64,000 nucleotides of DNA from Tolypeutes matacus (GCA_026826555.1 JAKSZT010053764.1:15124213-15188212); one strand, 5' to 3'. Counted from the first letter of the stretch, positions 21,376 to 32,890 are shown. Notes: generated by a model from the letters alone, not told the origin. Numbers and translations: made by a program.

Positions 21376-22951
21376 TCCTAAACCATAAATGTAGAGAAAC
21401 ATCTAACATCTTAAAGACCTTGTGGTTGGTGGTGGTTTCTTGGACCTTACACCCAAAGCACACACAACAAAAGAAAAAATACATAAATGGGACCTCTTCC
21501 AAATAAAACACTTTTGCACCTCACAGGACTTTGTCAAAAGGGTAAAAAGGCAGCCAACTCAATGGGAGAAAATATTTGGAAATCACATGTCCAATAAGGG
21601 TTTAATATCCATGATATATAGGGAGATACTACAACTTAACAATAAAAAGACAAACAACCCAATTAAAAATGGGCAAAAGACTTGAATAAACATTTGACCA
21701 AAGAAGAAATACAAATGGCAAAAAAAAAATGTTCAAAATCACCAGCAATTAAGAAAATGCAAATCAAAACTACAATGCAATATCATTTCACACCTATTGG
21801 AATGGCCACTATTAAACAGAATTACAAGTGCTGGAAGGATGTGGAGAGAGAGGAACACTTATTCACTGTTGGTGGGAATGTAGAATGGTATAGCCACCGT
21901 GGAGGGCTGTTTGGCAGTTCCTATGGAAGTTGAATATAGATTTTCCATGTGACCTCACAATACCACTACTGGGTATATACCCAGAAGAACTGAGAGTACT
22001 GACATAGATATCTGCACACCGATGTTCATAGCAGTGTTATTCACTATTGCCAAAAGTGACAAAAGGACATCCCAGGTGTCCATCGACCGAATGAATGGAT
22101 AAACAAACTGTGGTACAGCCACATGATGGAATATTAGGCAACTGTAAGAAGAAATGAAGTCATAAAGCACATGATAATATGCATGAGCCTGGAGGATATT
22201 ATGTTGAGTGAAGCCAGACACAAACGGACAAATACTGTATGGCTGTGCTACTATGAACTAAATATATTGTGTAATCTCATGGACTTGATAATTTGAATAT
22301 GGGTCACCAGAAAATAGAGTGAGATTAGAGAATGGAAAGCTGAGGGTTAACTTGTACAGAATTGGTAAAAAGGATGTGTGTTAATCTTTGGAAATAAATA
22401 GAAAAGGTCAAAGCCCAACATAATATTTGTAACTAGCAATACTAATATGTGAATATGAGAAAGTCTAAGATCACATAGATTATTAATACTAAAAGGAAAG
22501 CTAAAATATGTAACATGGGACTATAGAGCATAGTAAAACTGCAAGTGAAAAATGAATATGGGTAAAAGTGCATATATAAGACCGTTTTTCTTTGAAACTG
22601 AACTGATATATGTTAATACCACAAGATGTTAATATCAGATCTTAAAAAACATTATGCTAAGTGAAAGACACCAGACACAAAGTATTACATATTGTATGAT
22701 TCCCTTTATATTAAATGTAAATATAAATCAATTTATAAAGATGTAATTAGGTTATGTAGGGCTGGAGAAGGATAGAAGGATTGAGGGGTGACTGCTAAGG
22801 GGTGTGGAGTTTTTCTTTTTGGAGTAATGAAATTGTTTTAAAATTTTTTGTGGTGATGAATGCACAGCATTGTGATTATACTAAGAGCCACTGATTATAC
22901 ACTTTGGATAGATCGTATGGTATGTGAATATATCTCAATAAAACTACTGGT

Positions 22952-22952
<1 letters not shown>

Positions 22953-23011
<59 letters not shown>
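22953..23011 (+). repeat. (AATA)n microsatellite inside an L1 3' UTR
   Basis: About 15 uninterrupted tetranucleotide units at the position where copy B has only 'aataaataaataa'. It therefore expanded from the internal A-rich junction of the 3' UTR. Confidence 0.95.
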
Positions 23012-23114
23012 GCAAGAATAGCCAGAAACAGCAGCTCTGTACAGCACGGGAAGCATAGAGAGATTGAGAGCTGAATTTTCTTGTTTGTTTGCTTGTTTGT
23101 CTATTTGCTGTTCT

Positions 23115-23930
23115 TTTTTTTTTTTTTTTTACTTTATTTTATTGAAGTATATAAATATAAACATTCATACATAAGCATACATAAACAATAAGGGTATAGA
23201 AAAAATTGTGAACTTACAAAATAAACATGCATAACATCATACAGGGGTCCCATATATCACCCCACCACCAACACCTTGCATTATTGTGAAACATTTGTTA
23301 CAAACTATGCAAGAGCATCATCAAAATATTACTACTAACTATAGTCAATATCTTTTATTGAGGTGTATTTTTCCCCCAACCCACCCCATTTTTTTTTTAT
23401 ATTTTTTTTATTACAGAGGTTGTGAACTTACAAAACAATGATGCACATGTGTAGAATTCCCATACAACATCACGAACACACCACATCATCCTGGAATATT
23501 TGTTACAGATTGTGAGATAGTATCATCAAACTATTACCACCAACCATGGTCCATAGTATACATCTGGCACACTTTTTCCATACCACCGCATTATCAACAC
23601 AGTACATCTTTGGCATTGATAACAGAATATTACAGTATTGCTGTTAACCACAGTCCATAGGTCACACCAACTGTATTTTTCCCATGCTTCTCCACATTCC
23701 CACCACCCTGCAATAGTGACGTACAACTGCTCTAGCTCACAGGACACTCTTGCATCTCTACCATCAACCACAAAGCTCATCTGCCTCTGGGTTCACTGCA
23801 TTACTCAGTCCCTAGATTATCCTCCAGCTTTCTTTCAATTGACATTTACATCCCTAGACTAACCTTTTCAGTCATAATCCCATTTATAAACCAGCTGCTA
23901 TTTACGATAATGTGTTACCATCAACTCTAA
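23115..23930 (-). mobile_element. Minus-strand LINE 3' UTR insertion with internal duplication
   Basis: A T run on plus at 23115-23131 begins a reversed LINE 3' end ('attttattgaagtatataaa'), also found at 45690-45895. Two related modules follow, each with 'gtgaacttacaaaa', a 'cataacatca'/'caacatcacg' segment, 'atttgttaca' and a 'ctattaccaccaaccat'-type end. This is an imperfect tandem duplication of about 240 bp. It splits the distal 3' UTR of L1 copy C. Confidence 0.75.
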
Positions 23931-24089
23931 CCATTTGTTTGTTTTTTGTTTATTATTATTATTGAAATAATGAAAATGCTCTAATAATTATTGAAGTGAT
24001 GAATGTATAACTATATGATTATAACAAATACCACTGATTGTACACTTTGGATGAACTGTATGTTTTATTACTATGTATCAATCAAATTG

Positions 24090-24173
24090 GGGCGCGGATG
24101 TGGGTCAAATGGTTGGGCGTCCATCTGCCATATGGAGGGACCTGGGTTCAATCCCCGGGACCTCCCAGTAAAA

Positions 24174-24208
<35 letters not shown>

Positions 24209-24223
24209 AAATTTAAAAAAAAA
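24090..24223 (+). mobile_element. Short tRNA-SINE (head plus (AATA)n tail)
   Basis: Only the 'ggatgtgggtcaaatggttgggcgtc' head is present, through 'gggacctcccagtaaa', followed directly by (AATA)n. The direct repeat caaattg lies at 24083-24089 and 24224-24230. Confidence 0.9.
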
Positions 24224-24289
24224 CAAATTGATTTGTTTAAAAAAAAAAGAAGGAAAAAAAATAAAAGAAGCATGCCTAAAACGGGTATC

Positions 24290-24720
24290 AAAACTTAACA
24301 AATGACCCAGGAAAACTGCAGACCAATTTCCTCCGAGTATTCATGAAAATTCCTAAATAACATTAGCAAGCAGGGGGCAGCTGTGGCTCAAGCGATTGAG
24401 GGCCTTCTTCCCACACGGGAGATCCCAGGTTCAGACCCCAGTGCCTCCTCAAAATGAAACAAAAAAAACAATAAGCAAACAACGAAAAAAATCAACTCAG
24501 CGGAGCCAATGTGACTCACTGGATGAGCACCGGCTTCCCACATACGAGGTCCCGGGTTCAATTCCCAGCCCCCCCGTTAACTCAAAAAAAAAAAAAAAAA
24601 ATTAGCAAGCATAATCCAGAAGCACATTAAAATAATGAACTATCACTAAGAGGGGTTTATTATTCCAGGAATCCAAGATAGGTTCATTATTAGAACATGT
24701 GTTGTATAATTCCACATGTG
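24290..24720 (+). repeat. Old L1M ORF2 fragment
   Basis: 'gaaaactgcagaccaatttcc' through 'aataacattagcaagcataatccagaagcacatt' and 'ggtttattattccaggaatcc' is the L1 RT region coding for the N-Y-R-P-I-S-L and G-F-I-P-G-type motifs, decayed. A dimeric SINE splits it at 24373-24601. Confidence 0.75.
24373..24601 (+). mobile_element. Dimeric tRNA-SINE
   Basis: Two heads with an A/C-rich linker ('aaacaaaaaaaacaataagc') and a poly-A tail. The direct repeat ttagcaagca lies at 24363-24372 and 24602-24611. Confidence 0.93.
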
Positions 24721-24879
24721 TTTGAGTATATGTGTATGTGTGTGCATGAGTATAGAAACTACACACACATAAATATAGATATGAACATACACATATTCTC
24801 ACCTCTGTTCAATGAGAAGTTCTGGGAACCATGAAACCCCAGTAGCAATAAGCACTAAGATCTTGGTTTCTAAATATCT

Positions 24880-25170
24880 GGTAAGATGAGCCTGAATTAT
24901 CACTGGGCCATGCAGGAGTGCTGGCCCACGCAGAGAGCTGGCACAGCAAGATGACACAACAAAAAGAGACACAGAGGAGAGACAATGAGACACAGCAGAC
25001 CAGGGAGCCGAAGTGGCACAAGAGATTGAGCATCTCTCTTCCACTCCCGAAGGTCCCAGGATCGGTTCCCAGTGCTGCCTAAAGAGAAGACAAGCAGACA
25101 TGGAACACACAGCAAGCACAAAACAACGGGGGCGGGGGGATAAAATAAATCTTAAATATATATATATATA
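24880..25170 (+). mobile_element. Long-bodied tRNA-SINE
   Basis: Body module ('gcacagcaagatgacacaac'), then a tRNA-like head ('gaagtggcacaagagattgag' to 'ggatcggttcccagtgctgcc'), then a second body ending in a G run and 'aaataaatcttaaata' with a (TA)n end. The right boundary is blurred by the TA tract. Confidence 0.8.
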
Positions 25171-25179
25171 TAGTCTATA

Positions 25180-25420
25180 ACGGGAAATTGTAGTCTGTAA
25201 ATCGGCCCTCTTTATCACTCTTCAGCCCCTTCCTCTCTACCTGGGACTCATGATCTGTTATTTTCTCCCATTTCTTTTCCCTCCCTACCTTAATAAATTA
25301 CTGGCCTAATCAACGTGGCTTGCTCTTGAAATTCTTTTCCTGCAGCTTAGTCAAGAACCTAAAAAAAATCCAGTTACACAAGTGTTTCAGATCTGGGTTG
25401 TGGTTCTTTTGAATTTGATT
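25180..25420 (+). repeat. LTR-like fragment (low confidence)
   Basis: 'ccttaataaattactggcctaatcaacg' followed by 'ttcttttcctgcagcttagtcaagaacct' resembles the polyadenylation-signal and U5 end of an endogenous retroviral LTR. No inverted TG...CA ends or target duplication were found, so the family is not assigned. Confidence 0.35.
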
Positions 25421-26050
25421 AGGGAGCAATACTGAGGACATTAGTTCTCAATGCCTTGACAAACTCTGGATCCACTAGAAAAATTCAGATTTCTGAACCT
25501 GTCAAGGCTGAAAATGGGAGAACGACTACAAAGTACCCTAAAAGTGCTACCCCAACCCCCAACCCCACACACATCCCAAAAAGCCATATCTGTGCAGCCA
25601 ATTGTCCTCATTCTTATATTCTATTTTCAAGTCTTCCCATTCCTTCTCCAGTAAAGAATGAGTCAATATTTAGAGAATAACTGCTTTGTACAGTTATCAA
25701 ATATAACACACTTTCAAATATTTAATATGTTTGAGTGTTAAATAACTAAAGAATTTCAAACATCGGTCTCAGGAAAACTAACATATATTTAAGCTATCAC
25801 TATATGTTTTCTTCAATTTTCTTTATAAACCCCAATATATGTAGACATTTTCCAAATATTTGACAGAAGATATCACCTATATACCCCTAAACCCAAAACT
25901 CCATATCCCTTCAACTCAAGGTAGATGTAAGAGTTTGCTAAGGAATATCAGGACTTAACAAATTATCAGGCTACAGGAAACCATAAGTGAACATCCATGA
26001 TCAGCATGCTTGAGCAAGACAGAGAGAGATGGAATACTTATTTCAGCAAA
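25421..26050. other. Unique-looking non-coding sequence
   Basis: No recognised feature. A 74-codon frame at 25456-25680 has no domain signature. Confidence 0.3.
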
Positions 26051-26062
26051 AGTATGGAAGCT

Positions 26063-26297
26063 GGGAAGCGGCTGCGGCTCAATTGGTTGGGCTCCCGTTT
26101 ACCATATGGGAGGCCCCGGGTTTGAAGGCAAGATGGCCCGCACAGTGCGGTGAGCTGGCGCAGCAAAATGACCTAACAGGGGGAGACAAGCAGACACAGA
26201 AAAACGCAAAGCAAATGGACACAGACAGCACAAGCAGCAAGGGGGGGCGGGGGGGGGACAAATAAATAAATACAAATAAATCTTAAAAAAAAAAAAA
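26063..26297 (+). mobile_element. Chimeric tRNA-SINE: GC-rich head on a long-type body
   Basis: The head matches the monomeric GC-rich class up to 'gaggccccgggttt'. It then switches to 'gaaggcaagatggcccgcacagtgc' and the 'gcgcagcaaaatgacctaaca' body of the long-bodied class, with a G run and A tail. The direct repeat agtatggaagct lies at 26051-26062 and 26298-26309. Confidence 0.9.
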
Positions 26298-26439
26298 AGT
26301 ATGGAAGCTTAGTTAGGAAAGGAAGCAATGCAGGCTAAGAGCAGAGCATGGGTCTCTGCAGTGAGGGAATACATGTCATGACAGTGGAACAGACATCACA
26401 CCCGGGCATGGGTCCTCAAAAATCACAACCACTAAAAAC

Positions 26440-26580
26440 CTGGTCTCTTTCCACCGATTTATTTTTTAATTAGAAAAGGTGTACGTTTACATTCCCATAT
26501 ACCACCCTATTATTAACATCTTGCATTAGTATGGTACATTTGTTGCATTAGATGAATCACCAAGTTTTAATAAAGGTTTT
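26440..26580 (-). repeat. Old L1M 3' UTR fragment
   Basis: 'tagaaaaggtgtacgtttac', 'cattcccatataccacc' and 'tgcattagtatggtacatttgtt' match the reversed L1M 3' UTR seen again at 36400-36540. Confidence 0.65.
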
Positions 26581-26934
26581 ATTTTTCCTATTTGCAAATG
26601 CATGTTAGAATTTTTTTTCTTTTTTTTTGAGTCTTTCTGGTTATAAATGCAATGATGTTCATTCTAAAAAAAAATTTAATGAAGAATATTTATTAAAGGA
26701 AAATGAGAATTAATAGTAATCCCACCACCAAGATCAATGAAAATTATATTCTGGGTTTTTTTTTTTTTTTTTCACATTTATAAACATGTTTAAACATAAT
26801 TGGGATACTTATATACAATTCTGTATACTTTTTTTTACATTAAACATGGAATAGAAGAATTGGCTCTTCCAATGTTTTTAAATAGTCTCCCAAGTTGTAA
26901 GTATCACTGCATATTGTTCAGTTAAAATAACCCT

Positions 26935-27710
26935 TTTTTAATTATACTTATAGGTATAAACCCAAAAGACTTGAAATCAGGGACTCAAATAGATATAGCA
27001 CACCAATGTTCATAGCAGCATATTCAGAACACCCAAGTGTCCACCAAGAGACGAATAGATAAACAAAATGTAGTATATACATATAGTGCTATATTATTCA
27101 GCCATAAAGAAAATGAAGTACTGATACATGCTATAACATAGATGAACCGTGTACAGACTATGCTGAGTGAAATAAGGAAGACACCGGCAAATATATGATT
27201 CCACTTAAATGAAATATGTAAAATAAACAAATTCATTGGGACAGAAAATATAATTAGAGGTTATTACGGGGTGGGGGAGGGGAAATGAGGAGTTAATGCT
27301 TAATGGGTACAGGGTTTCTGTTTGGAATGAGGAAAATTTTCAGTAACAGATGGAGGTGATGGCAGCACAACATTGTGAATGTAAGTATACACTTAAAAGT
27401 GGTTAAAACGGGAAATTTTCTGTCATATATTTTAAAGATTTATTTTATTTATTTATTTATTTCTCCCATCCCCTCGTTTGCACTTGCTATGCGCTGTATC
27501 AGGGACCTCCGATGTGGGACGGAGGCACCTAATTGTTTGTCTCTCATTGTTTTTTCTTCCTGTGTCTCTTGTGTCATCTTGTGTCAGCTTGCCGCGCCTG
27601 CCAGTCCCACCAGCTCACTGTCTTCTTTCGAACCAGGGACCTCTCATGCAGGAGGTGGGAGCTCAGTTGCCTGAGCCACATCCACTTCCCTGTCATATAT
27701 TTTAGCTCAA
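26935..27710 (+). repeat. Old L1M 3' end
   Basis: Standard old L1 order: 'atgttcatagcagcatattcag', 'caagtgtccaccaagagacg', 'attattcagccataaagaaaatgaagta', 'tgctgagtgaaataaggaag', then a 3' UTR with 'gggtacagggtttctgtttgg'. A SINE interrupts it at 27435-27689. Confidence 0.85.
27435..27689 (-). mobile_element. Long-bodied tRNA-SINE
   Basis: Reverse orientation with a T/TTA-rich tail on the left and a head ending 'ccacatccacttccc'. The direct repeat ctgtcatatatttta lies at 27420-27434 and 27690-27704. Confidence 0.92.
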
Positions 27711-28380
27711 TACAATTACCCTTTTACTAAACACTTATGTTTTCTCCAATATTTAGTTAGCAAAATAGATTAAGTGAACAAGTATGAGATGATCTAGGGA
27801 TGATCCAGTGAACAGGAGGGACACCCTAACTTAGCCAGGCTCCTTAAAATTCATACATTCACAAATATTCACTGGTTTGCCTTGATCCCCTGTTAACAAT
27901 TTTAGAATTTTGTTCGGTTTCTAACAAAGTGAGAAAACAAAACTGATAAGAGGTTAGTTACAGAATTTAGTATCTGAGCCTGTACCTGAAACGAGTTGAG
28001 CCAAACAAAGTAAGGTGATGTGCACTGGCTATCAGAATTTGTAGTGGCCCAGAAAAACCCTCAAGATAAGACCCAAGGGAGAGTCAGGTTTAGATTTTTC
28101 TCCAACCTGACCTTAGCAATCCTTCTCTGGAGAAGTACCTGAGATCAGGCCAGACAGTGTCTACTTACAACCAGCTTTCAGCTATAGTCTTTTTGTTTGT
28201 TTGTTTCTTCGTTTAATGAGAACTAGGGAGTAGGGGGGTGAGAGTGATATTTAAAACTATACTTGCACTAACTCCATCATAGAAGACTGAGAAAATAGCA
28301 ATTGTGTTTCAAAGAAGGGGGGAGGGGCTGATGGGAATTAGGTATTTTCCTTGTACTAACCTTAGAGCAGTGCTATTCAA
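27711..28380. other. Unique-looking sequence
   Basis: No recognised gene or repeat. A (GTTT)n-like tract lies at 28191-28215. Confidence 0.3.
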
Positions 28381-28389
28381 ACTGCAGAG

Positions 28390-28623
28390 GGGTCGGATGT
28401 AGCTCAACTGGTTGGGCGTCCGTCTGCCATATAGAGGGACCCGGGTTCGATCCCCGGGACCTCCCGGTTAAAAAAAAAAAACAACTCTTTGGGGGCAGAT
28501 GTGGCTCAGCTGGTTGGGCGTCCCTCTCCCATATGGAGGAACCTGGGTTCGATCCCCGGGACCTCCCGGTAAAATAAAAAATAAAAAATAAATAAAAAAA
28601 GGATTTAAAAAAAAAAAAAAAAC
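28390..28623 (+). mobile_element. Tandem pair of short tRNA-SINEs
   Basis: Two nearly identical heads (28390-28470 and 28491-28572), each 'ggatgt(a/g)gctcaactggttgggcgtcc' to 'gggacctcccggt', with A-rich tails. One target duplication, ctgcagag, brackets the pair (28382-28389 and 28624-28631). They either inserted as one dimeric unit or the second entered the first's tail. Confidence 0.88.
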
Positions 28624-28869
28624 CTGCAGAGTCCTACCCAATTTAGTGAGTTATATCAATATTTTTATAATGTGTGGTATAGAATCTGTTATTTTTTGAG
28701 TATAGTACAGGTGGTAAAGTATTATTTTGTGAAATTTTTGTTTCAGTTTTATATGTATGTGTGTGTTGGGTCGTTATGTAAAATGTATTTCCTACTGTGT
28801 CCTAACCTTAAGTTTCTTGAATGTTTTTATATATGTAATTCTCATAATAATTTGTCCAGCAAATATATT

Positions 28870-29640
28870 TTGAGCACCTAGAATTCTTACAGTTTAGAAG
28901 CAAACAAGAAATAACCACATAAGCATATCCTCATGAAGTGTGCTAAATGTTATGCAAGGAAAAGCTTAGGGAATTAGGATATATTATCACTAGGGAAGAT
29001 GATTTAGATTGGGGGAGAGGAAGTGACAGGTTACAGTTCTTTGAGGAAGTACATTCAAGCAGAGACCCAAAAGAAAAAGTGGGAGGAAAGTTTGCCTGGC
29101 AGAAAACAGCACTAGACAAGGTCTGTACAGTTTGAGGAAATGAAAAACCAGGGAACAGAGAGGAAAGGTAAAACCAAATAGATAAGGCCTGGGGACAGCT
29201 TGGGAAAGGAACAGATAATGCAGGAAGTTTAGGTGTGCTAAAGGCAATGAGAATGATCCAATTTGCATTTTAAAAGATCATCAGCTACAGAATAGAATGG
29301 GAGTAGGATGGAGTGGATACAGGAGAACTAGTGGTTAGGCAATAGACCAGACAACTTGGATGGGGTTGGTGACACTGGACTTGGAGAAAGGCAGAGAGTT
29401 CCAATACATACTTTGGAAGCAGAAATGACAAGCTTTAGTGATGGTTTGAATGCAGGCTGAGGAACCATGAGGTGTTTGGGATCAGGTTTCCCAAGTAAGC
29501 AATGAAGTAGAATGAGTTGCACGAGAAACTCTAGAGAAGCAGAGTTGAGTTTGGTTTGTTATATAGTTAACAAGTAGAGATGTCAAATTAATACCTGGAA
29601 CTGAATGGAGAGATGAAAGAAGAAGTCATAGGGAAATGGG
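28870..29640 (+). repeat. Ancient dispersed repeat, family not assigned
   Basis: The segment follows a widespread old mammalian repeat: 'gagcacctagaattcttacagt', 'gaggaagtacattcaagcagagaccc', 'gcattttaaaagatcat', 'ggcaatagaccag'. Parallel pieces lie at 31095-31440 and 32645-32890. It is not a host gene; open frames on both strands are short and unconvincing. Confidence 0.5.
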
Positions 29641-30060
29641 CCCTGATGACATATTCTGCTCCTTAAATATCCACCATAATAATACATAATAAATACAAAC
29701 CCAGAAAAATCTATATTAAATTTTTAAAGATTCTATGATGCAGCAGTTCATAAATACCACAGTAACTGAAGCCACTGTGTATCTGAAAATATGGAGCAAA
29801 AGCGTAACTAAACAATGACATTCTTTAAGTAATCCTCTTCCATGAAATCAAAGGAATTCCTCCATAATAGAAGGGAACATAGTGCCTGGCACACAGTAAG
29901 TGTTTAAATTTTAAATATCTATTAAAGAAATACATCCACTACTGGGCAGAATAAATCACCCAGCAAAATAAGACAGAGCAGATAAGTAATTGTGCAAGGG
30001 AAAACTCTGTACTATTAAACATACAAAAGTACTAGTCAGCAAACAAAGGGAAATGGGTTT
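29641..30060. other. Unique-looking AT-rich sequence
   Basis: Contains a short MIR-like tail, 'catagtgcctggcacacagtaagtgtttaa' (about 29878-29910). Otherwise nothing is recognised. Confidence 0.4.
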
Positions 30061-30074
30061 TAAAAACATACTTA

Positions 30075-30271
30075 GGGAAGCGGCTGTGGCTCAATCGGTG
30101 GGGCTCCCGTTTGCCATATGGGAGGCCCCGGGTTCGGTTCCCGGGGCCTCCTGGTGGGGGCAGGCCCGCCCGCGCGGCGTGGTTGGCTGACCCGGTGAGC
30201 GCGAGCAGCAAGGGGGGGATAAATGAATAAATAAATAAAATCTTTAAAAAAAAAATAAAATAAAATAAAAT
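30075..30271 (+). mobile_element. Monomeric GC-rich DAS-type SINE
   Basis: A complete copy with few changes and an extended (TAAAA)n tail (30252-30275). The direct repeat aaaaacatactta lies at 30062-30074 and 30272-30284. Confidence 0.95.
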
Positions 30272-30610
30272 AAAAACATACTTAGTTCTCATACCCTAAA
30301 ATCTCAGATAGATGTTAGATTCTGTTCACTAAGAATCAGCATAATTTCAATACCAGAAATTCCATCTCTGGACAACCAATAAGTATACTCAGTTTTCCCT
30401 TGAAGTCTCAGAGTGATATGAGAAAGAATCAAAATATAAAAATGATTCTTTATAGATTGATGCAGAAGCTATCGTAAAATCTCATGTGGTTATTCTAAAA
30501 AACAAAAATTAGAAGGAAATTCACCAAAATGAAAATAGCAATTACTAATGATTTTTCTTCTTCCTCTATATTCTCCTGTTCTCCAGATTTTTAAACAAAT
30601 ATGGATTTTT

Positions 30611-30860
30611 TTTAAAGATTTGTTTTATTTATTTATTTATCCCCACCACCCCACCACCACCCTTTGCCACTTGTGCTCACTGTATCCATTCACAGTGCAT
30701 TTTTCTGTGTCTGCTTGTCACCCTCTGTTGCGTCATATTGCTGCACTAGGTCTCCGGGCCATGCAGGCCAGCTCGCCTTCACCAGGAGGCCCTGGGAATC
30801 GAACCTGGGCCTCCCATATGGTAGACGGGAGCCCAATCACTTGAGGCATATCCGCTTCCC
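30611..30860 (-). mobile_element. Long-bodied tRNA-SINE
   Basis: Reverse orientation. The left tail is 'tttaaagatttgttttatttattt', the body carries the reversed 'tgcagcaatatgacgcaaca', and the head ends 'catatccgcttccc'. The direct repeat tggattttt lies at about 30603-30611 and 30861-30869. Confidence 0.92.
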
Positions 30861-31094
30861 TGGATTTTTATTAACTTTTTTCCCTCTTCACAAAGGTAAG
30901 ACTACTTCATAGGAGAAAATTCAGAAAATATACATAAATATGAAAGACACAAATTACCCATAATTCCATCACACAGATGTAACCACGGTCAATATTTTGG
31001 TGGGGACCTTTTTCCTCTGCATACATGGAGATGGGGAGGGAAGAGTGATACACAACCAATGGCATGATTGTTTAAGACTCCACAGGAAAATATA

Positions 31095-31440
31095 AATTGC
31101 TGCAATGGAAAGTGTGCAGGATTCAGGGAGGTCTTACTTGAAGAAGTGACAACTGAGCTGAGCTCTCCGAAGGATAAGTCAGAATTAACTAGACAAAGAA
31201 GCAGTCTGGGCAAAGGGAACAAGAGCATGAGCAGAAACCACACATCCAGGGAACTCAGAGAGACTCCCTATGAGCACAGCTGGACATAAAGATGAATTTG
31301 GTGGGAAGGAGCAGATTGGGTGGGCAGAGTCTTACAGAACGAATTTAGAGTTTGGACTAGATACTCAGGGAAAGAATGATGGGAGGCAATGAAGGAGGAG
31401 GAAGGTGGCTAGACAGGACTCCTGAAAAGAATTACTCTGC
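31095..31440 (+). repeat. Second copy of the ancient unassigned repeat
   Basis: Order 'gattcagggaggtcttacttgaagaagtgac', 'gcatgagcagaaaccac', 'tcttacagaacgaatttagagtttgg'. It is parallel to 28870-29640 at the level of phrase order, with both copies diverged. Confidence 0.5.
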
Positions 31441-32084
31441 TTAAGTGAGAAAGGATTAGGCTCTGCACAGTGGTTTTGGGGATATCAGCATTTTCAATAT
31501 AGCAATAATTCCCAAAGGAGGGTGGGGTGGGGGGAGGGATAGAGAAATATTTGAAGGGTAGGAGAGTATAAAAGCAATGAGCCAATATTTTAAATTTATA
31601 TTTTAAGCCCCACAAATGCTTCCAGATTGGTAGGGATAACGAAGATATTTAACTGTGGCACACAACTCCCAAGGAATTCAAATCAGAAATGGGGTGGGGA
31701 GAAGGGCAATAAATATTAATGTTTACCAAAAGGGAACATAACTCTTAAAAGATTAAGAAACCTACATTGATCTTAATAACAGTATGGAATGTATATCACT
31801 TTACTCCCAATAAATATATAACAAATAAATGAATATCAAGGGAATAATCATGAGCTGTATAAAGAAAAACTGTATAACTGAATGGGATGATGTTAATGGT
31901 ACCCAGAAAAGGAAAATATAGCACTATCCTCACAACAAAGGCCCACACAGAATTCTGGTCTCTAAATAAGAGGACTTGGTATTGAAGCAGAGTAAAGTCA
32001 ACAGGCCTCATTAAGGCCTGGAGAAAGTATCCCTCAAAACTAACTATCCCTCCTTGTTCATTCATTCATTCAAGAGAAGGCATT
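31441..32084. other. Unique-looking sequence
   Basis: No recognised feature. A G-rich run near 31516-31540 is the only compositional oddity. Confidence 0.3.
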
Positions 32085-32640
32085 TAACCCAGCAAGCCCA
32101 CTACTAGGTATATACCCAAGAGAAAAGAAAAGTTAAGTCCACACAAAAACTTGTACATAAATATTCATGGTAGCATTATTTACAATGGCCAAAACGTGGA
32201 AACAACCCAAATATCCATGAACTAATGAGTGCACAAACAAAACATAGTATATCCATACAATGGATTATTCAGCCATTAAAAGGAATGAAGACCTAATACA
32301 TGTTACAACATGGATGAACCTTAAAAACATATACGCTAAGTGAAAGAAGCCAGTCACAAAAGACCACATATTGTATGATTCCATTAATATAAAATGTCCA
32401 GAACAGGCATATCCATTGAGACAGAAAGTAAATTAGAGGTTGCCTAGGGCTGGAGAGAGATTGGGGGAAATGTGAAATCACTGCTAATGGGTACAAGGTT
32501 TCTTTTGGGGGTGTTCTAGAATTAGATGTGATGGTTGCATAACTCTGTGCATACACTAAAAACCATTGAGTTGTACACTTTAAACAGGTGAGTTGTATGG
32601 TATGTGAATTATATCTCAATAAAGTTATTTTAAAAAAGAG
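32085..32640 (+). repeat. Old L1M 3' end
   Basis: 'cagcaagcccactactaggtatatacccaag', 'catggtagcattatttacaatggcc', 'ttattcagccattaaaaggaatgaag', then a 3' UTR ending 'atatctcaataaagttattt' with an A-rich tail. It is continuous and better preserved than the other L1M pieces. Confidence 0.88.
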
Positions 32641-32644
32641 AAAA

Positions 32645-32890
32645 GGAGCGGATGTTTTGAGCACTTCAGGCACTATGGTAAAATGCAGGAAATACAAAGG
32701 GGAAAAAAGAAAAAAACCCACTCACACACAAAAAAACAGAATCTGCCCTCAAGGCTCAGTCCTTGTAGAGGAGAAAAAACTGTGAAGAAGCAATTACCAA
32801 ACAATGAGAAAAGGAAAGAACAGGAATCAGACAGTACCTCAGAGGGGCAACTAATCTAGCCCAGAGTGATTCAGAGGAGGTTAAGAAAGA
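32645..32890 (+). repeat. Third fragment of the ancient unassigned repeat
   Basis: 'gagcacttcaggcactatgg', 'gaatctgccctcaaggctcagtccttgtagagg' and 'caattaccaaacaatgagaa' match the start of the same family (size and damage phrases), diverged. Confidence 0.45.

Larger units (their letters stand above)
21380..24240 (+). mobile_element. 5'-truncated L1 (copy C) with extended 3' UTR
   Basis: It starts within the ORF2 C-terminal third ('aaagaccttgtggttggtgg'), passes the cysteine region (about 21840-21890) and reaches the ORF2 end near 22150. Its 3' UTR carries an extra segment of about 410 bp (22270-22680) absent from copy B. This is followed by the shared part ending 'caataaaactactgg', a long (AATA)n tract (22953-23011) and the distal part ending near 24240. 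A minus LINE (23115-23930) and a SINE (24090-24223) interrupt the distal part. Confidence 0.88.
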
